Source: Epidermidibacterium keratini
Lineage (GTDB): Bacteria > Actinomycetota > Actinomycetes > Mycobacteriales > Antricoccaceae
DNA: 64,000 nucleotides
Reading direction: 5' to 3'
Assembly: GCF_009834025.1 (NCBI RefSeq)
Contig: NZ_CP047156.1
Coordinates: 3,432,067-3,496,066, forward strand
Shown: positions 41,320 to 50,677 of the stretch, in pieces
Numbering within the stretch: position 1 is the first letter of the stretch
Layout: each line of letters opens with the position of its first letter
Notes under the pieces: generated by a model
Database searches by the model: none
Told to the model about the DNA's origin: nothing
What the model saw: the letters and a program-made list of their open reading frames with translations, nothing else
Position numbers and translations under genes: made by a program

Positions 41320-43842
41320 GTGAAAGCGATCGCGCAGTTCGTCGTCCGAGTCAGCCTTCCGCCAGAGCTCACCGATCTGCAGCATCTGATGCGCAATCTG
41401 CGCTGGTCATGGCATCGCCCGACCCGCGACCTCTTCGCCGCGATCGACCAGCAGGCCTGGGATCGGGTCCGGCACAATCCGGTTGAGCTGCTGGCTGCGG
41501 TCACCGCCGAACGGCTGGAGCAGCTGCGTCGTGACGACGCCTTCCTGCAGCGCCTGGCCGATGCGCGCCGCGACCTCGATGACTACCTCGCGTCCGGCGG
41601 GTGGTACGCCGAACAGCTCGCAGCGGGGGAGCAACTGCCGCAGGCCATCGCCTACTTCTCGCCGGAGTTCGGGATCACCGAGGCGCTGCCGCAGTACTCC
41701 GGCGGCCTGGGCATCCTGGCCGGTGATCATCTGAAGGCCGCCAGCGACCTCGGGGTGCCTGTGCTCGGTGTCGGGCTCTTCTATCACTCCGGCTACTTCA
41801 GCCAGGGACTTGCCGCGGACGGCTGGCAGCTGGAGAGCTATCCGGACCTGCATCCTCGGCTGCTGCTGCGCCGCCTGCGCGACGCAGGTGGCGACCCCGT
41901 GCTGATCTCCCTCGACCTTCCTGGCGGCCGCACGCTCTGGGCGCAGGTGCTCATCGTCGAGGTCGGGCGCGTGAGCCTGCTGCTGCTCGATACGAATGTG
42001 CCAGCCAATACCGACGAGGCGCTGCGGCGTACGACGGACCGGCTGTATGGGGGCGGACCGGAGCAACGGATCGCCCAGGAGCTGCTGCTCGGTGTCGGTG
42101 GGGTCCGCGCGATCCGCGCTTACTGCGCCGTGACCGGCAGCCCACAGCCGGAGGTCTATCACACCAACGAGGGCCACGCCGGGTTCCAGGGGCTCGAGCG
42201 GATCCGCGAGCTCACCACCGGCGAGGGGCTGGACTTCGATGCCGCCCTGCAGGTGGTGCGCGCGGGGACCGTCTTCACCACCCACACTCCGGTCCCGGCC
42301 GGCATCGACCGGTTCGAGAAGTCGCTGGCCGCGCGGTTTCTTACCGAGGACCGTGCACTGCCCGGCGTACCGCTTGATCGCATCCTCGAGCTCGGGAGCG
42401 AGTCTGACCCGGCGATGTTCAACATGGCCCATCTCGGATTCCGGTTGGGACAGCGCTCCAACGGGGTCTCGCGGCTGCACGGGCAGGTCAGCCGTGAGAT
42501 GTTTGCCTCGCTGTGGCCGGGCTTCCCGCTCGATGAGGTGCCGATCGGCTCGGTCACCAACGGGGTGCACGCGCCCACGTGGGTCGGGCGGCACATGCTG
42601 GCCGACGGGCTCGCCAGCGACCTGCCCGATGACGAGCTGTGGCAGCGACGCAACCTCAGCCGGGCCGCGCTGGTCGAGGAGATCCGGCGCCGCACCCGCG
42701 AGAGCCTGCTGGCTCGCGGCCGCTCGCCCGCCGAGATCGGCTGGGTGGACGCGATGTTCGACCCCGACGTGCTGACCGTCGGCTTCGCGCGCCGGGTCCC
42801 GTCGTACAAGCGCCTCACCCTGATGCTGCGCGACCCGGAGCGGCTGCGCGCGATCCTGCTGCACCCCACGCGGCCGGTGCAGATCGTGCTGGCTGGCAAG
42901 AGCCATCCCGCCGACGACGGTGGCAAGGAGCTCATCAAGGCGATGGTGCAGTTTGCCGACGACCCGGCGGTGCGCCACCGCATCACCTTCCTGCCCGACT
43001 ACGACATGGCGATGGCGCGTTTTCTCTACGCCGGCTGCGATGTCTGGCTCAACAACCCGCTGCGCCCCCTCGAAGCGTGCGGCACCAGTGGCATGAAGTC
43101 GGCGCTCAACGGCGGGCTCAACCTGTCGATCCGCGACGGTTGGTGGGACGAGATGTACGACGGGGAGAACGGCTGGGCCATCCCAACCGCCGACGGTGTC
43201 GAGGATCCGGCGCGCCGCGACGAGCTGGAGGCCGCCGCGCTCTATCAGCTGCTGGAAAGTGCTGTCACGCCGGACTTCTACGAGCGCGATGCCGCCGGCA
43301 ACCCGCCGCGCTGGCTTCGCCGCGTGCGCCATACGCTGCGCGACCTGGGCCCGAAGGTCGATGCCACGCGCATGCTGCGTGACTACCTGCGCGATCTCTA
43401 CGCGCCCGCCGCACGCAGCGGCGAGGTGCTGCGCCGGGACGAGTACGCCGCCGCGACCGGGCTCGCCGACGCGATCACCCGCATCCGGAACGCCTGGCCG
43501 AACGTGGCGGTCCGCTCGGTCGAGGTGGCCGGCGACAGGCAGCCCGGCGACGAGGAGCCGGTCGCCCTCGGCACCGCCCTGACGGTGCGGGCCGTCGTCG
43601 ATCTCGGCGGCCTAGATGCGTCGGACGTGCGGGTCGAGACCGCTGTCGGTCGCCCGTCCGCCGACGGGTCGCTCGAGGACGTCGACTACGTGCCGATGTC
43701 CGTCGTACCAGGCGATCTGGCCACGTATGAGGCGCAGATCGACCTCGACCGTCAGGGCCCGATGGGCTACACCGTGCGCGTGACGCCGCGCCACGAGGCC
43801 CTCACCGGCCCGGCCGAGCTAGGACTGCTGGTTACCGCCTGA
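41320..43842 (+). CDS. glgP: Alpha-glucan (glycogen/maltodextrin) phosphorylase GlgP
   Basis: The 840-residue GT35 enzyme of the actinobacterial type has an N-terminal DUF3417 segment (LQHLMRNLRWSWHRPTRDLF). The glucan-binding FGITEALPQYSGGLGILAGD and VYHTNEGHAGF follow, and the active-site block is EACGTSGMKSALNGGLNLS, containing the PLP-bound lysine and phosphate contacts. It releases glucose-1-phosphate from alpha-glucan. GTG start; a longer in-frame reading from 40960 overlaps glgE antisense and is rejected. Its last 24 bases overlap the converging FHA gene. Confidence 0.94.
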   Translation: MKAIAQFVVRVSLPPELTDLQHLMRNLRWSWHRPTRDLFAAIDQQAWDRVRHNPVELLAAVTAERLEQLRRDDAFLQRLADARRDLDDYLASGGWYAEQLAAGEQLPQAIAYFSPEFGITEALPQYSGGLGILAGDHLKAASDLGVPVLGVGLFYHSGYFSQGLAADGWQLESYPDLHPRLLLRRLRDAGGDPVLISLDLPGGRTLWAQVLIVEVGRVSLLLLDTNVPANTDEALRRTTDRLYGGGPEQRIAQELLLGVGGVRAIRAYCAVTGSPQPEVYHTNEGHAGFQGLERIRELTTGEGLDFDAALQVVRAGTVFTTHTPVPAGIDRFEKSLAARFLTEDRALPGVPLDRILELGSESDPAMFNMAHLGFRLGQRSNGVSRLHGQVSREMFASLWPGFPLDEVPIGSVTNGVHAPTWVGRHMLADGLASDLPDDELWQRRNLSRAALVEEIRRRTRESLLARGRSPAEIGWVDAMFDPDVLTVGFARRVPSYKRLTLMLRDPERLRAILLHPTRPVQIVLAGKSHPADDGGKELIKAMVQFADDPAVRHRITFLPDYDMAMARFLYAGCDVWLNNPLRPLEACGTSGMKSALNGGLNLSIRDGWWDEMYDGENGWAIPTADGVEDPARRDELEAAALYQLLESAVTPDFYERDAAGNPPRWLRRVRHTLRDLGPKVDATRMLRDYLRDLYAPAARSGEVLRRDEYAAATGLADAITRIRNAWPNVAVRSVEVAGDRQPGDEEPVALGTALTVRAVVDLGGLDASDVRVETAVGRPSADGSLEDVDYVPMSVVPGDLATYEAQIDLDRQGPMGYTVRVTPRHEALTGPAELGLLVTA

Positions 43843-45483
43843 GAAGGTCGCGACCGTCCAGCCAAACAGCAGCCGCGTGCCGGGCACGATCTCAACCTCT
43901 TCGTGCGCGCCGAGACGGGTCCAGTCGGTCTCGCCTGGCGAGGCGGTGTGCGAGCCGTTGAGCGATCCGAGGTCCTGCAGGAACACCCGGTCACCGCGGC
44001 GGGTCACCAGCGCGTGCGCGCTGGAGAGCACGGTGTCGGGATCGACAACGGTGAGTGGGGCCGCCTGGCCGCTGAGCACGCGCGAGTCCTTTTCGGGTCG
44101 GCGTCCGATGACGTAGTCGCGGTCGAGTGCAAACGTGCTGCCGTCATCGAAGACGATCACGCCCGCGTTCTGTTGGGCCGGCTGCGCGCCCGGCGGTCCG
44201 CCCGCCTGGGCCGAGTTGGCGGCGGATTCGGCGCCGTCGACGGGAGGTAGCGGCTGCGCCGGTTCGGGGGCCGACACCGACTGAAGGTCGACGCGCTCGT
44301 GATCGGGCGCGGGGGTGAACCCGCCGGGGGACTGGTGTGCACCGGCTGCTGCCGCGCCACCTGCGGCTGCGCCACCTGCGGCTGCGGCAGTGCCGAAGCC
44401 GACCGGTGCTGCCCAGCCGCCACCGGAGCCTTCGACCGGCGGTAGCGGAGCGTCGGCGCGCACATCCGGGCGCACCTCGCCGGTCGACGGCGACGGCGGG
44501 GGTGGTGCCTGGGAGCTGACCGGCGCCGGGGAGTCATCCGGAAGCCAGTCAGTGACCGGCCGAGCCTGCTGCGAGGGCTCAGGCTGTGGCCAGCCGAGCT
44601 CGGAGTCCGTTGACGGTGTGGGGCGCTCGGGTGACTGCGCGGGACTGGCCCACTCGGCCGGCGGCTGCGGCGACGACGTCGCGGACGCACCGGTCGGTGA
44701 GTCGATATCGCCGTCTTGGAACGGGTCGTACTGCATCGTGGAGTCCAGCTGCTCGCCCGTGCCGTCGCCGCGCGAGGCGGCGTCCTCACGTGCGGGGTCG
44801 TCCCGACGTGGGGCTTCGTCTTCACGTGGGGAGTCGGCACGCCCGAACGCGGCGGCGACGCCGGCCGCAGCTCCCGCAGCACCCAGTGCACCAGCGGCAC
44901 CCGCCGCTCCAAGGCCTTCCGCGGTCGCTGCGGCTGGGCCGGCGGCCGGGATGCTTCCGGTACTTGGCGATGGTGCGGCGCTGTGGGTGCCGGTGGCGCC
45001 GGAGTGCCGCCGCCCGCCGCTGACGGGGTGGGCCCAGGCCCCGCCGCCGGGCACGATGCCGGCGTCGAGATCGAGCATCTCGCTGATCCCGGGAGCGTTC
45101 GCTGCGGCGTTGACGTTGCCGACGTACACCGACTCGCTCATGCCGAACGGCACGGTGATGCCGTAATGCTCGTAGCCGGTCGCGGGCGCGATCTCGTCGC
45201 GGTTGCGGACGGTCACCGGGCCGCGCAGGATGCCCTGCGCCTGACCGCCGGCGATGATGAGTGCGGCGAACGTCGCGTTCGGGTCGGCAGCCAGCGCCTC
45301 GCCCAGCGCGCTGAGCCGATCGGCGGTGTCTGCACCCGAGGGATCGGTACCGGGCTCAAGATCGAGCACCGTCCCGATCGCCTCCCAGGTTTCCGGTGAG
45401 ATCTGGTCACCGACCCACACCAGGCTGTCGGCGTGGCGGGCGACCAGCCCGGAACCGGGCGTCACTTCATACCTCAGGCTCAT
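43819..45483 (-). CDS. FHA-domain protein with long Pro/Ala-rich linker
   Basis: The 554-residue protein has three parts. The N-terminal 150 residues (SLRYEVTPGSGLVARHADSL, then GYEHYGITVPFGMSESVYVG) form an unrecognised domain. A roughly 300-residue low-complexity linker is rich in Ala, Pro, Gly, Ser and Asp. The C-terminal forkhead-associated domain has YVIGRRPEKDSRV, DTVLSSAHALV and LQDLGSLNGSHTAS, holding the Arg, Ser-x-x-His and Asn residues that bind phosphothreonine. It should read out Ser/Thr kinase activity. The pseudokinase gene directly upstream ends two bases before it. The ATG at 45483 replaces a longer frame that runs through that gene. Confidence 0.85.
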   Translation of the reverse strand: MSLRYEVTPGSGLVARHADSLVWVGDQISPETWEAIGTVLDLEPGTDPSGADTADRLSALGEALAADPNATFAALIIAGGQAQGILRGPVTVRNRDEIAPATGYEHYGITVPFGMSESVYVGNVNAAANAPGISEMLDLDAGIVPGGGAWAHPVSGGRRHSGATGTHSAAPSPSTGSIPAAGPAAATAEGLGAAGAAGALGAAGAAAGVAAAFGRADSPREDEAPRRDDPAREDAASRGDGTGEQLDSTMQYDPFQDGDIDSPTGASATSSPQPPAEWASPAQSPERPTPSTDSELGWPQPEPSQQARPVTDWLPDDSPAPVSSQAPPPPSPSTGEVRPDVRADAPLPPVEGSGGGWAAPVGFGTAAAAGGAAAGGAAAAGAHQSPGGFTPAPDHERVDLQSVSAPEPAQPLPPVDGAESAANSAQAGGPPGAQPAQQNAGVIVFDDGSTFALDRDYVIGRRPEKDSRVLSGQAAPLTVVDPDTVLSSAHALVTRRGDRVFLQDLGSLNGSHTASPGETDWTRLGAHEEVEIVPGTRLLFGWTVATFSGGNQQS

Positions 45484-45485
45484 AG

Positions 45486-46376
45486 TCAGCGCTTCCAAAG
45501 TGCATCGAGGCGATCTGCGAGATCGCCGGCGGTTGAGGGACGGTCGGGGGCGTCGGTAAACAGGCAGGCCCGCACGATCTGCTCGATCGGAGCGGGCAGG
45601 CCGGGGGAGATCTGCGGCGGCGTGTGCAGCACGGCGCTGAGGGCGGCAACCGGGTTGCTCTGGTCGAGCTGGGGAAACAGCGAGTCCCCGGAGGCGACGT
45701 AGTGCAGCGTGGCGCCGAGCGACCACAGGTCAGTGGCCCGCGAGGCAGGCATGCCCCGGATGATCTCCGGGGAGATGAAGTCGACCTTGGGTACGCCGAG
45801 CCGTCCGGTCAGCGTCATGCCGGGATTCAGGTAGCTCGCCAGTCCCGGGTCGGACAGCTTGGTGCCGGCGCTTCCCAAGATGATGCCCGACGGGTGGATG
45901 TTGCGGTGCGGGATGCCGGCCTCGTGCATTGCGTGCGCGCCGCGTGCCGCGTTGGCGACGGCCTCGAGGACCTCGGCGAAGGTGAGCTGGCGCTCGGGCG
46001 CGGCCAGGCTGCCGCCATCGACGTACTCCATCGCGCAGTAGACCAGCCCGGCGTTGCGCCCGGCCTCGATGAGCTGCACGAGGTACGGCGAACGCACGGC
46101 AGCGATCGACTGCAGGGCCGCGGACAGCGTCTCGAACGCGGTCGGCTCGTCACCGGAGGCATCGGCCGGGAACACCTTCAGCACGACCTGCTCGCCGGCA
46201 TCGTGCGGACCGGTGCGCAGCCGATCCGGCGACGTGGCCAGCAGGAAGGAGCCGCCCGCGCCGAGGGGGCGCTGGACCACGAAATCGGCGATCTGCGTCC
46301 CGGACACCGGGATGCTCGCGGCCTGGCCATCGGCAGGCATCGCCGGTGGTGCGGCGGGCGGCTCGCCTGGATTCAT
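45486..46376 (-). CDS. Protein kinase-like protein, predicted pseudokinase
   Basis: The 296-residue protein follows the Ser/Thr kinase fold. It has a glycine-rich loop (PLGAGGSFLLA), the beta-3 lysine Lys67 (VVLKVFP), a hinge (YCAMEYVDGGSL), a catalytic loop, an APE-like SPE (202-204), and ATDLWSLGATLHYV with the conserved helix-F Asp. However, the catalytic HRD is HRN (157-159), the following loop Lys and Asn are His and Gly (HRNIHPSG), and DFG is DPG (176-178). Phosphotransfer is therefore doubtful. ATP or ligand sensing and scaffolding with the adjacent FHA protein are more likely. No transmembrane helix or PASTA domain is seen. Confidence 0.85.
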   Translation of the reverse strand: MNPGEPPAAPPAMPADGQAASIPVSGTQIADFVVQRPLGAGGSFLLATSPDRLRTGPHDAGEQVVLKVFPADASGDEPTAFETLSAALQSIAAVRSPYLVQLIEAGRNAGLVYCAMEYVDGGSLAAPERQLTFAEVLEAVANAARGAHAMHEAGIPHRNIHPSGIILGSAGTKLSDPGLASYLNPGMTLTGRLGVPKVDFISPEIIRGMPASRATDLWSLGATLHYVASGDSLFPQLDQSNPVAALSAVLHTPPQISPGLPAPIEQIVRACLFTDAPDRPSTAGDLADRLDALWKR

Positions 46377-46545
46377 GAATCGCTCCTTTTGTCGACTCGA
46401 AACTCTAGCGCCCGACCGCGATCCGTCCTTGGGTTACGAGCACACAGACACCGTATCGGCCCAGGCCAGCCGTTCGCTCGCAGAACGCACCTGAGCGGCT
46501 TGTACCATCGGGCACGACAGTGCCCCCGTCCGGTTGGATTGCTAC

Positions 46546-47364
46546 GTGTCGCTCTCCGATGCACCGCCGAACTCGCTCGATCCCGACGTCGTCATCGACA
46601 TGCGCGATGTCGGCGTACGGCGCGGGAAGTCAGTGCTGCTCGAGGACATCAACTGGCGTGTTGAGCTCGACGAGCGCTGGGTGATTCTCGGGCAAAACGG
46701 CGCGGGAAAGTCGACGCTGCTGGCGATTGCCTCGGCCCAGATGCATCCGAGCACCGGCTCGGTGCACCTGCTCGGCGAGCGCATCGGTGGCGTGGACGTA
46801 TTCGAGCTGCGCCCGCGGATCGGGCTGGCCTCGGCGACGTTGGCCGCGCGTATCCCGCCGACCGAACGCGTGCGCGACCTCATCATGTCGGCCGGCTACT
46901 CGGTCCTGGGCCGCTGGCGCGAGCGCTATGAGGCGATGGATGAGTTCCGCGCCAACATGCTGATCGAGCAGTGGGGGATCAGCAAGCTCGCCGATCGCGA
47001 GTTCGGATCGCTGAGCTCCGGGGAGAAGAAGCGCACCCAGATCTGCCGCGCCCTGATGACCGACCCCGAGCTGCTACTGCTCGACGAGCCGGCGGCCGGG
47101 CTCGACCTGACCGGACGCGAGGATCTGCTGGCCCGGCTCAGCGAGCTCGCCGCCGACCCGGAGTCACCGGCGATCGTGATGGTCACCCACCACGTCGAGG
47201 AGATTCCGCGCGACTTCAGCCACGTGATGATGCTGCGCGACGGGCACGTCGTCCGCCAGGGCCTGCTCGAGGACGAGCTCACCAGCGAGTCGATCCTGGA
47301 GACTTTCGGCGTGCAGGCGCATCTGTCCCGCCGCCGGGGCCGGTACTTCGCGTCCGTAGGTTAG
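46546..47364 (+). CDS. ABC transporter ATP-binding protein
   Basis: The 272-residue ABC ATPase has Walker A LGQNGAGKST, signature SLSSGEKKRTQ, Walker B LLLLDEPAAGLD and the H-loop MVTHHVEE. It stands alone without a permease gene. From memory it corresponds to Rv3041c by position, next to an enoyl-CoA hydratase and methyltransferase. The likely start is GTG 46546; TTG 46534 is an alternative in frame. A TACCAT -10-like box lies at 46503-46508. Confidence 0.88.
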   Translation: MSLSDAPPNSLDPDVVIDMRDVGVRRGKSVLLEDINWRVELDERWVILGQNGAGKSTLLAIASAQMHPSTGSVHLLGERIGGVDVFELRPRIGLASATLAARIPPTERVRDLIMSAGYSVLGRWRERYEAMDEFRANMLIEQWGISKLADREFGSLSSGEKKRTQICRALMTDPELLLLDEPAAGLDLTGREDLLARLSELAADPESPAIVMVTHHVEEIPRDFSHVMMLRDGHVVRQGLLEDELTSESILETFGVQAHLSRRRGRYFASVG

Positions 47365-47407
47365 GCCTCCACCCGTTTTTCACCGCACCGCTAGGAAAGG
47401 ACCCATC

Positions 47408-48187
47408 GTGGGCGAGTTTGTGAACCTTGAAGTAGCCGACGGCATCGGGACGATCCGTCTTGACCGGCCGAAGATGAACGCGCTCAACCAGCAGGTGCAG
47501 GAGGAGATCCGGGCGGCCGCTCACGAGGCAAGCGCCAACGATGACGTCGCTGCGGTCGTGGTGTACGGCGGTGTGAAGGTCTTTGCCGCGGGGGCTGACA
47601 TCAAAGAGATGGAGTCGATGACCTACCAGCAGATGTCGGCGCGCGCCGATGCGCTCTCGTCGTCGCTGACCGCGGTCGCCGAGATCCCCAAGCCGACCGT
47701 CGCCGCCATCACCGGGTACGCCCTCGGCGGTGGCTTCGAGCTCGCGATGTGCTGCGACATCCGCATCGTGGCCGATGACGCCAAGGTCGGCCAGCCGGAG
47801 ATCCTGCTCGGGATCATCCCCGGCGCCGGCGGCACCCAGCGGCTGGCCCGGCTGGTGGGGCCGTCGCACGCCAAGGACATCAACTTCACCGGTCGGTTTG
47901 TCGATGCCGACGAGGCGCTGCGGATCGGCATGGTCAACAAGGTCGTGCCCGCGGGCTCGGTGTACGACGAGGCGAAGAAGTGGGCCGGGCAGTTCGTCGG
48001 CGGCCCGGCGCTCGCGCTGCGGGCCGTGAAGGCGGCCGTCGACGGCGGCCTGAACGGGGACCTGCAGTCCGGTCTGAAGCTGGAAAGCCACCTGTTTGCC
48101 GCGCTCTTCGCTACCGACGATCAGAGCATCGGGATGAAGTCGTTCGTCGAGAACGGCCCCGGCAAGGCGAAGTTCACCGGAAAATAG
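47408..48187 (+). CDS. Enoyl-CoA hydratase (crotonase family)
   Basis: The 259-residue crotonase-fold enzyme has the oxyanion motif FAAGADIKEM, GYALGGGFELAMCCDIRI, and catalytic glutamates in GQPEILLGIIPGAGGTQRL (both Glu positions of the rat hydratase appear: one in ALGGGFELAM, one in GQPEILLG). It hydrates trans-2-enoyl-CoA to 3-hydroxyacyl-CoA, including probably crotonyl-CoA. AAAGGA precedes the GTG start. From memory the neighbour order ABC ATPase-hydratase-methyltransferase matches Rv3041c-Rv3039c(echA17)-Rv3038c. Confidence 0.93.
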   Translation: MGEFVNLEVADGIGTIRLDRPKMNALNQQVQEEIRAAAHEASANDDVAAVVVYGGVKVFAAGADIKEMESMTYQQMSARADALSSSLTAVAEIPKPTVAAITGYALGGGFELAMCCDIRIVADDAKVGQPEILLGIIPGAGGTQRLARLVGPSHAKDINFTGRFVDADEALRIGMVNKVVPAGSVYDEAKKWAGQFVGGPALALRAVKAAVDGGLNGDLQSGLKLESHLFAALFATDDQSIGMKSFVENGPGKAKFTGK

Positions 48188-48196
48188 CTGGTACGT

Positions 48197-49147
48197 ATGA
48201 GCAAGCCCCTCAGCCAGGCCGAGGTCGATGCCGCGCGCAACGACCCTAAACAGGCCAACATCCTCTACCACGACTGGGAAGCGGCGACGTACGACGACAA
48301 GTGGTCGATCTCGTACGACGAGCGCAGCATTGCCTACGCAACCGGCCGCTTTGCCAAGGTCGCTGGGCAGGACCCGCGGTTGCCGGGATTCACGCCGTAC
48401 GACCAGGCACTGGAGATCGGCAGCGGCACCGGGTTCTTCTTGCTCAACCTGATGCAGGCCGGCGTTGCTCGGCACGGACACGTCACTGACCTGTCGCCGG
48501 GCATGGTCGAGGTCGCGGTCCGCAACGGAACGCGGCTCGGGCTGTCGGTCGAGGGCAAGGTCGTCGACGGGGAGTCGCTGCCCTACGACGACAACTCGAT
48601 GGACCTCGTCGTCGGGCACGCGATCCTGCACCACATCCCGGACGTCGCGACCTCGCTGCGCGAGGTGCTGCGGGTGCTGCGGCCAGGCGGGCGGTTCGTG
48701 TTTGCCGGCGAGCCGACCAAGCACGGAGACTTCCTGGCCCGCCGGCTGTCTCGGGCGACCTGGTGGGCCACCACGACCGTGACGAAGCTGCCGCTGTTGC
48801 GCGGCTGGCGACGCCCGCAGGTCGAGCTGGACGACTCCTCGCGTGCCGCCCAGCTTGAGGCGGTCGTCGACCTGCACACCTTCGCCCCGGACGAGCTGCG
48901 TCGCCTGGCGATCGTGGCCGGTGCCACCGATGTCGATGTCGTCACCGAGGAGTTCACCGCGGCGATGCTCGGCTGGCCGGTGCGCACCTTCGAGGCCGCC
49001 GTACCGCGCGAGAAGCTCGGACCGCAGTGGGCGTTTGCTGCGATGCGGGCATGGTCGGGCCTGACCGTGCTCGATGACCGGCTGCTGCGCCACGTCGTAC
49101 CCGAGGGGCTGTTCTACAACGCCCTGGTGACCGGTCTCAAGCCATAG
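48197..49147 (+). CDS. SAM-dependent class I methyltransferase
   Basis: The 316-residue protein has a Rossmann-like methyltransferase core. Motif I is ALEIGSGTGFFLLNL (glycine-rich SAM loop), the acidic motif II is HVTDLSPGMVEVA, and the post-motif is DLVVGHAILHHIPDVATSL followed by VLRPGGRFVFAG. The N-terminal WEAATYDDKWSISYDERSI is the distinctive signature of an actinobacterial subfamily next to echA genes. The C-terminal third is extra and probably covers the acceptor. Acceptor unknown. It starts nine bases after the hydratase stop and overlaps the converging transporter by 11 bases. Confidence 0.88.
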   Translation: MSKPLSQAEVDAARNDPKQANILYHDWEAATYDDKWSISYDERSIAYATGRFAKVAGQDPRLPGFTPYDQALEIGSGTGFFLLNLMQAGVARHGHVTDLSPGMVEVAVRNGTRLGLSVEGKVVDGESLPYDDNSMDLVVGHAILHHIPDVATSLREVLRVLRPGGRFVFAGEPTKHGDFLARRLSRATWWATTTVTKLPLLRGWRRPQVELDDSSRAAQLEAVVDLHTFAPDELRRLAIVAGATDVDVVTEEFTAAMLGWPVRTFEAAVPREKLGPQWAFAAMRAWSGLTVLDDRLLRHVVPEGLFYNALVTGLKP

Positions 49148-50318
49148 CCCAGATGGCCGCTGTGCCGGCCAGGACGCTGAGGACCGCGACCACGGCGCCG
49201 AGCACGCCCACGCGCACCAACGGCACCGTGACGCCGTGGCTGCGGCACGTGCGCCACCACAGCAGGTTGGCCAGCGAGGCCCACAGCAGCACCAGCGGAC
49301 CGGCGTTGACCCCGACGAGCAGCGCCAGCAACGGGTGCGGCGTACTCGCCAGCGGCTCGAAGGCGACGTAGACGGGGATGTTGTTGAGCAGGTTGGCGCT
49401 CGCGGCACTGGCGCCGGCCAGCCCGAGCAGCTCGCCAAAGCCGTTGCCCTCCACCGCAAGCTGGTCGATCAGCGGGCTCAGCGCGTACGCCGCAGCGGCG
49501 ACAACGATGAGCAGCGCAGTCGTCGCGATCGCCATCACCACGGGGATCCGTTTGGCGATGGCCAAGGGATCGGGTGCTTGGCCGCGAACTGCAAGCACGG
49601 CCCAGAGGGCGCAGAGCGCCACGAGTCCGGCGAGCCAGGCCGGAGCACCCGCGCTCGCGGCAACCCCGGTGCCGACGGCAGCGACCGCGGCCGCCGCCAT
49701 GCTGAGCCGGTCGCCGGCCGGCGCCGGGCGCTGCACCTCATAAGGCTGTGCACGGGTGCGGGAGTGCAGCACCAGCAGCGCACCCACCACGACGACGAGT
49801 ACGGCGATCTGCGGTGCGGCGCTCAGCGCGAGGAACGACTGGCCGGCAGGCAGCGCCTGCACGGCCAGCAGGTTGGTCAGGTTGGACACCGGCAGCAACA
49901 GGCTCGCCGAGTTGGCCAGCCACACGCACGCGAGCGCGAACGGGAGGACCCGCGCGCCGGTCTGTCGGGCGATGCCGATCGCCACCGGCGTCAGCATCAC
50001 GGCGGTTGTGTCCAGACTCAAGAACCACGTCGTGACGATCGCGACGGCGCACCACATCGCAAACAGCATCCGAGGTCGACCGCGAGCCGCGTAGGCGACA
50101 TAGGCCGCTGCGGCGGCGAACAGGCCAACCTCGTCACACACGTCGGCCAATGCGGTCAGGACGAGCAGAAACCCTAGTACTGGGGCGATCCGCGCCAGCA
50201 CGCTGTCAGTCTCAGCGAGCGGCAGCGCACCGGTTGCGACGATGACGATGGCTGCCGCGACGAGCAGCACCAACCCGATCCGAACTGCGAGCTGCCCTCG
50301 GCGGGCGCGCGTCGTCAC
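49137..50318 (-). CDS. ArsB/SLC13-type ion transporter
   Basis: The 393-residue membrane protein has about ten hydrophobic segments. Conserved blocks are WFLSLDTTAVMLTPVAIGIA and LANSASLLLPVSNLTNLLAV in the first half, and ASAASANLLNNIPVYVAFEP in the second. The two 'NxxN...T' hairpin-like segments resemble the inverted-repeat substrate sites of the ArsB/NhaD and citrate-sodium families. The cargo could be arsenite, Na+/H+ or a dicarboxylate; no ars genes lie near. GTGA coupling to the small membrane protein upstream. Confidence 0.78.
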   Translation of the reverse strand: MTTRARRGQLAVRIGLVLLVAAAIVIVATGALPLAETDSVLARIAPVLGFLLVLTALADVCDEVGLFAAAAAYVAYAARGRPRMLFAMWCAVAIVTTWFLSLDTTAVMLTPVAIGIARQTGARVLPFALACVWLANSASLLLPVSNLTNLLAVQALPAGQSFLALSAAPQIAVLVVVVGALLVLHSRTRAQPYEVQRPAPAGDRLSMAAAAVAAVGTGVAASAGAPAWLAGLVALCALWAVLAVRGQAPDPLAIAKRIPVVMAIATTALLIVVAAAAYALSPLIDQLAVEGNGFGELLGLAGASAASANLLNNIPVYVAFEPLASTPHPLLALLVGVNAGPLVLLWASLANLLWWRTCRSHGVTVPLVRVGVLGAVVAVLSVLAGTAAIWAMA

Positions 50319-50629
50319 GCGGCGAAGTGCACGAGCCAGGCAGCTATGAGCATCAAGGCGCCGGCGATCGCGAGCTTGACCTCCCAGTCGCCGGGCTCAG
50401 CGATCTCACCGGAGACGACCCGTCCGAGGTTGCGTAGCAGCGCCAGCACGATCAAGCTCGCCAGCATCACCAGGATGCCGGCCAGTCCGCTGAGCCGGTT
50501 GCCGTAGCCGCCCAAACTGATCACCAGAAACGCGACCATCGAGCCGAGCCACAGCAGGCTCAAGGCGATGGCGATGGCTCTCCAGGAGGCCGGCAGCGTG
50601 GGGCGAGGGGCGTCTTGCGGGGGCGTCAC
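50315..50629 (-). CDS. Small membrane protein, three helices
   Basis: The 104-residue protein has three hydrophobic segments: AIAIALSLLWLGSMVAFLVI, LAGILVMLASLIVLALLRN and LAIAGALMLIAAWLVHFAA. It starts with GTG and overlaps the transporter start by four bases (GTGA), so it may be a subunit or folding partner of it. No family recognised. Confidence 0.7.
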   Translation of the reverse strand: MTPPQDAPRPTLPASWRAIAIALSLLWLGSMVAFLVISLGGYGNRLSGLAGILVMLASLIVLALLRNLGRVVSGEIAEPGDWEVKLAIAGALMLIAAWLVHFAA

Positions 50630-50677
50630 GGTCGCCGAATCTATCTCACCTTGCCCGGCCGCGTAGCCTCTACTGCC

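Noticed and set aside
45486-46376. Active Ser/Thr kinase of the PknB type
   Set aside because: HRD, the loop Lys/Asn and DFG are all altered, and there is no transmembrane or PASTA region.
46534-46545. TTG start for the ABC ATPase gene
   Set aside because: GTG at 46546 is the more usual codon; no ribosome-binding site favours TTG. It remains a possible alternative.
47279-49459. Long minus-strand frame across the hydratase and methyltransferase genes
   Set aside because: Both plus-strand genes carry complete catalytic motifs and ribosome-binding sites; the antisense frame has none.
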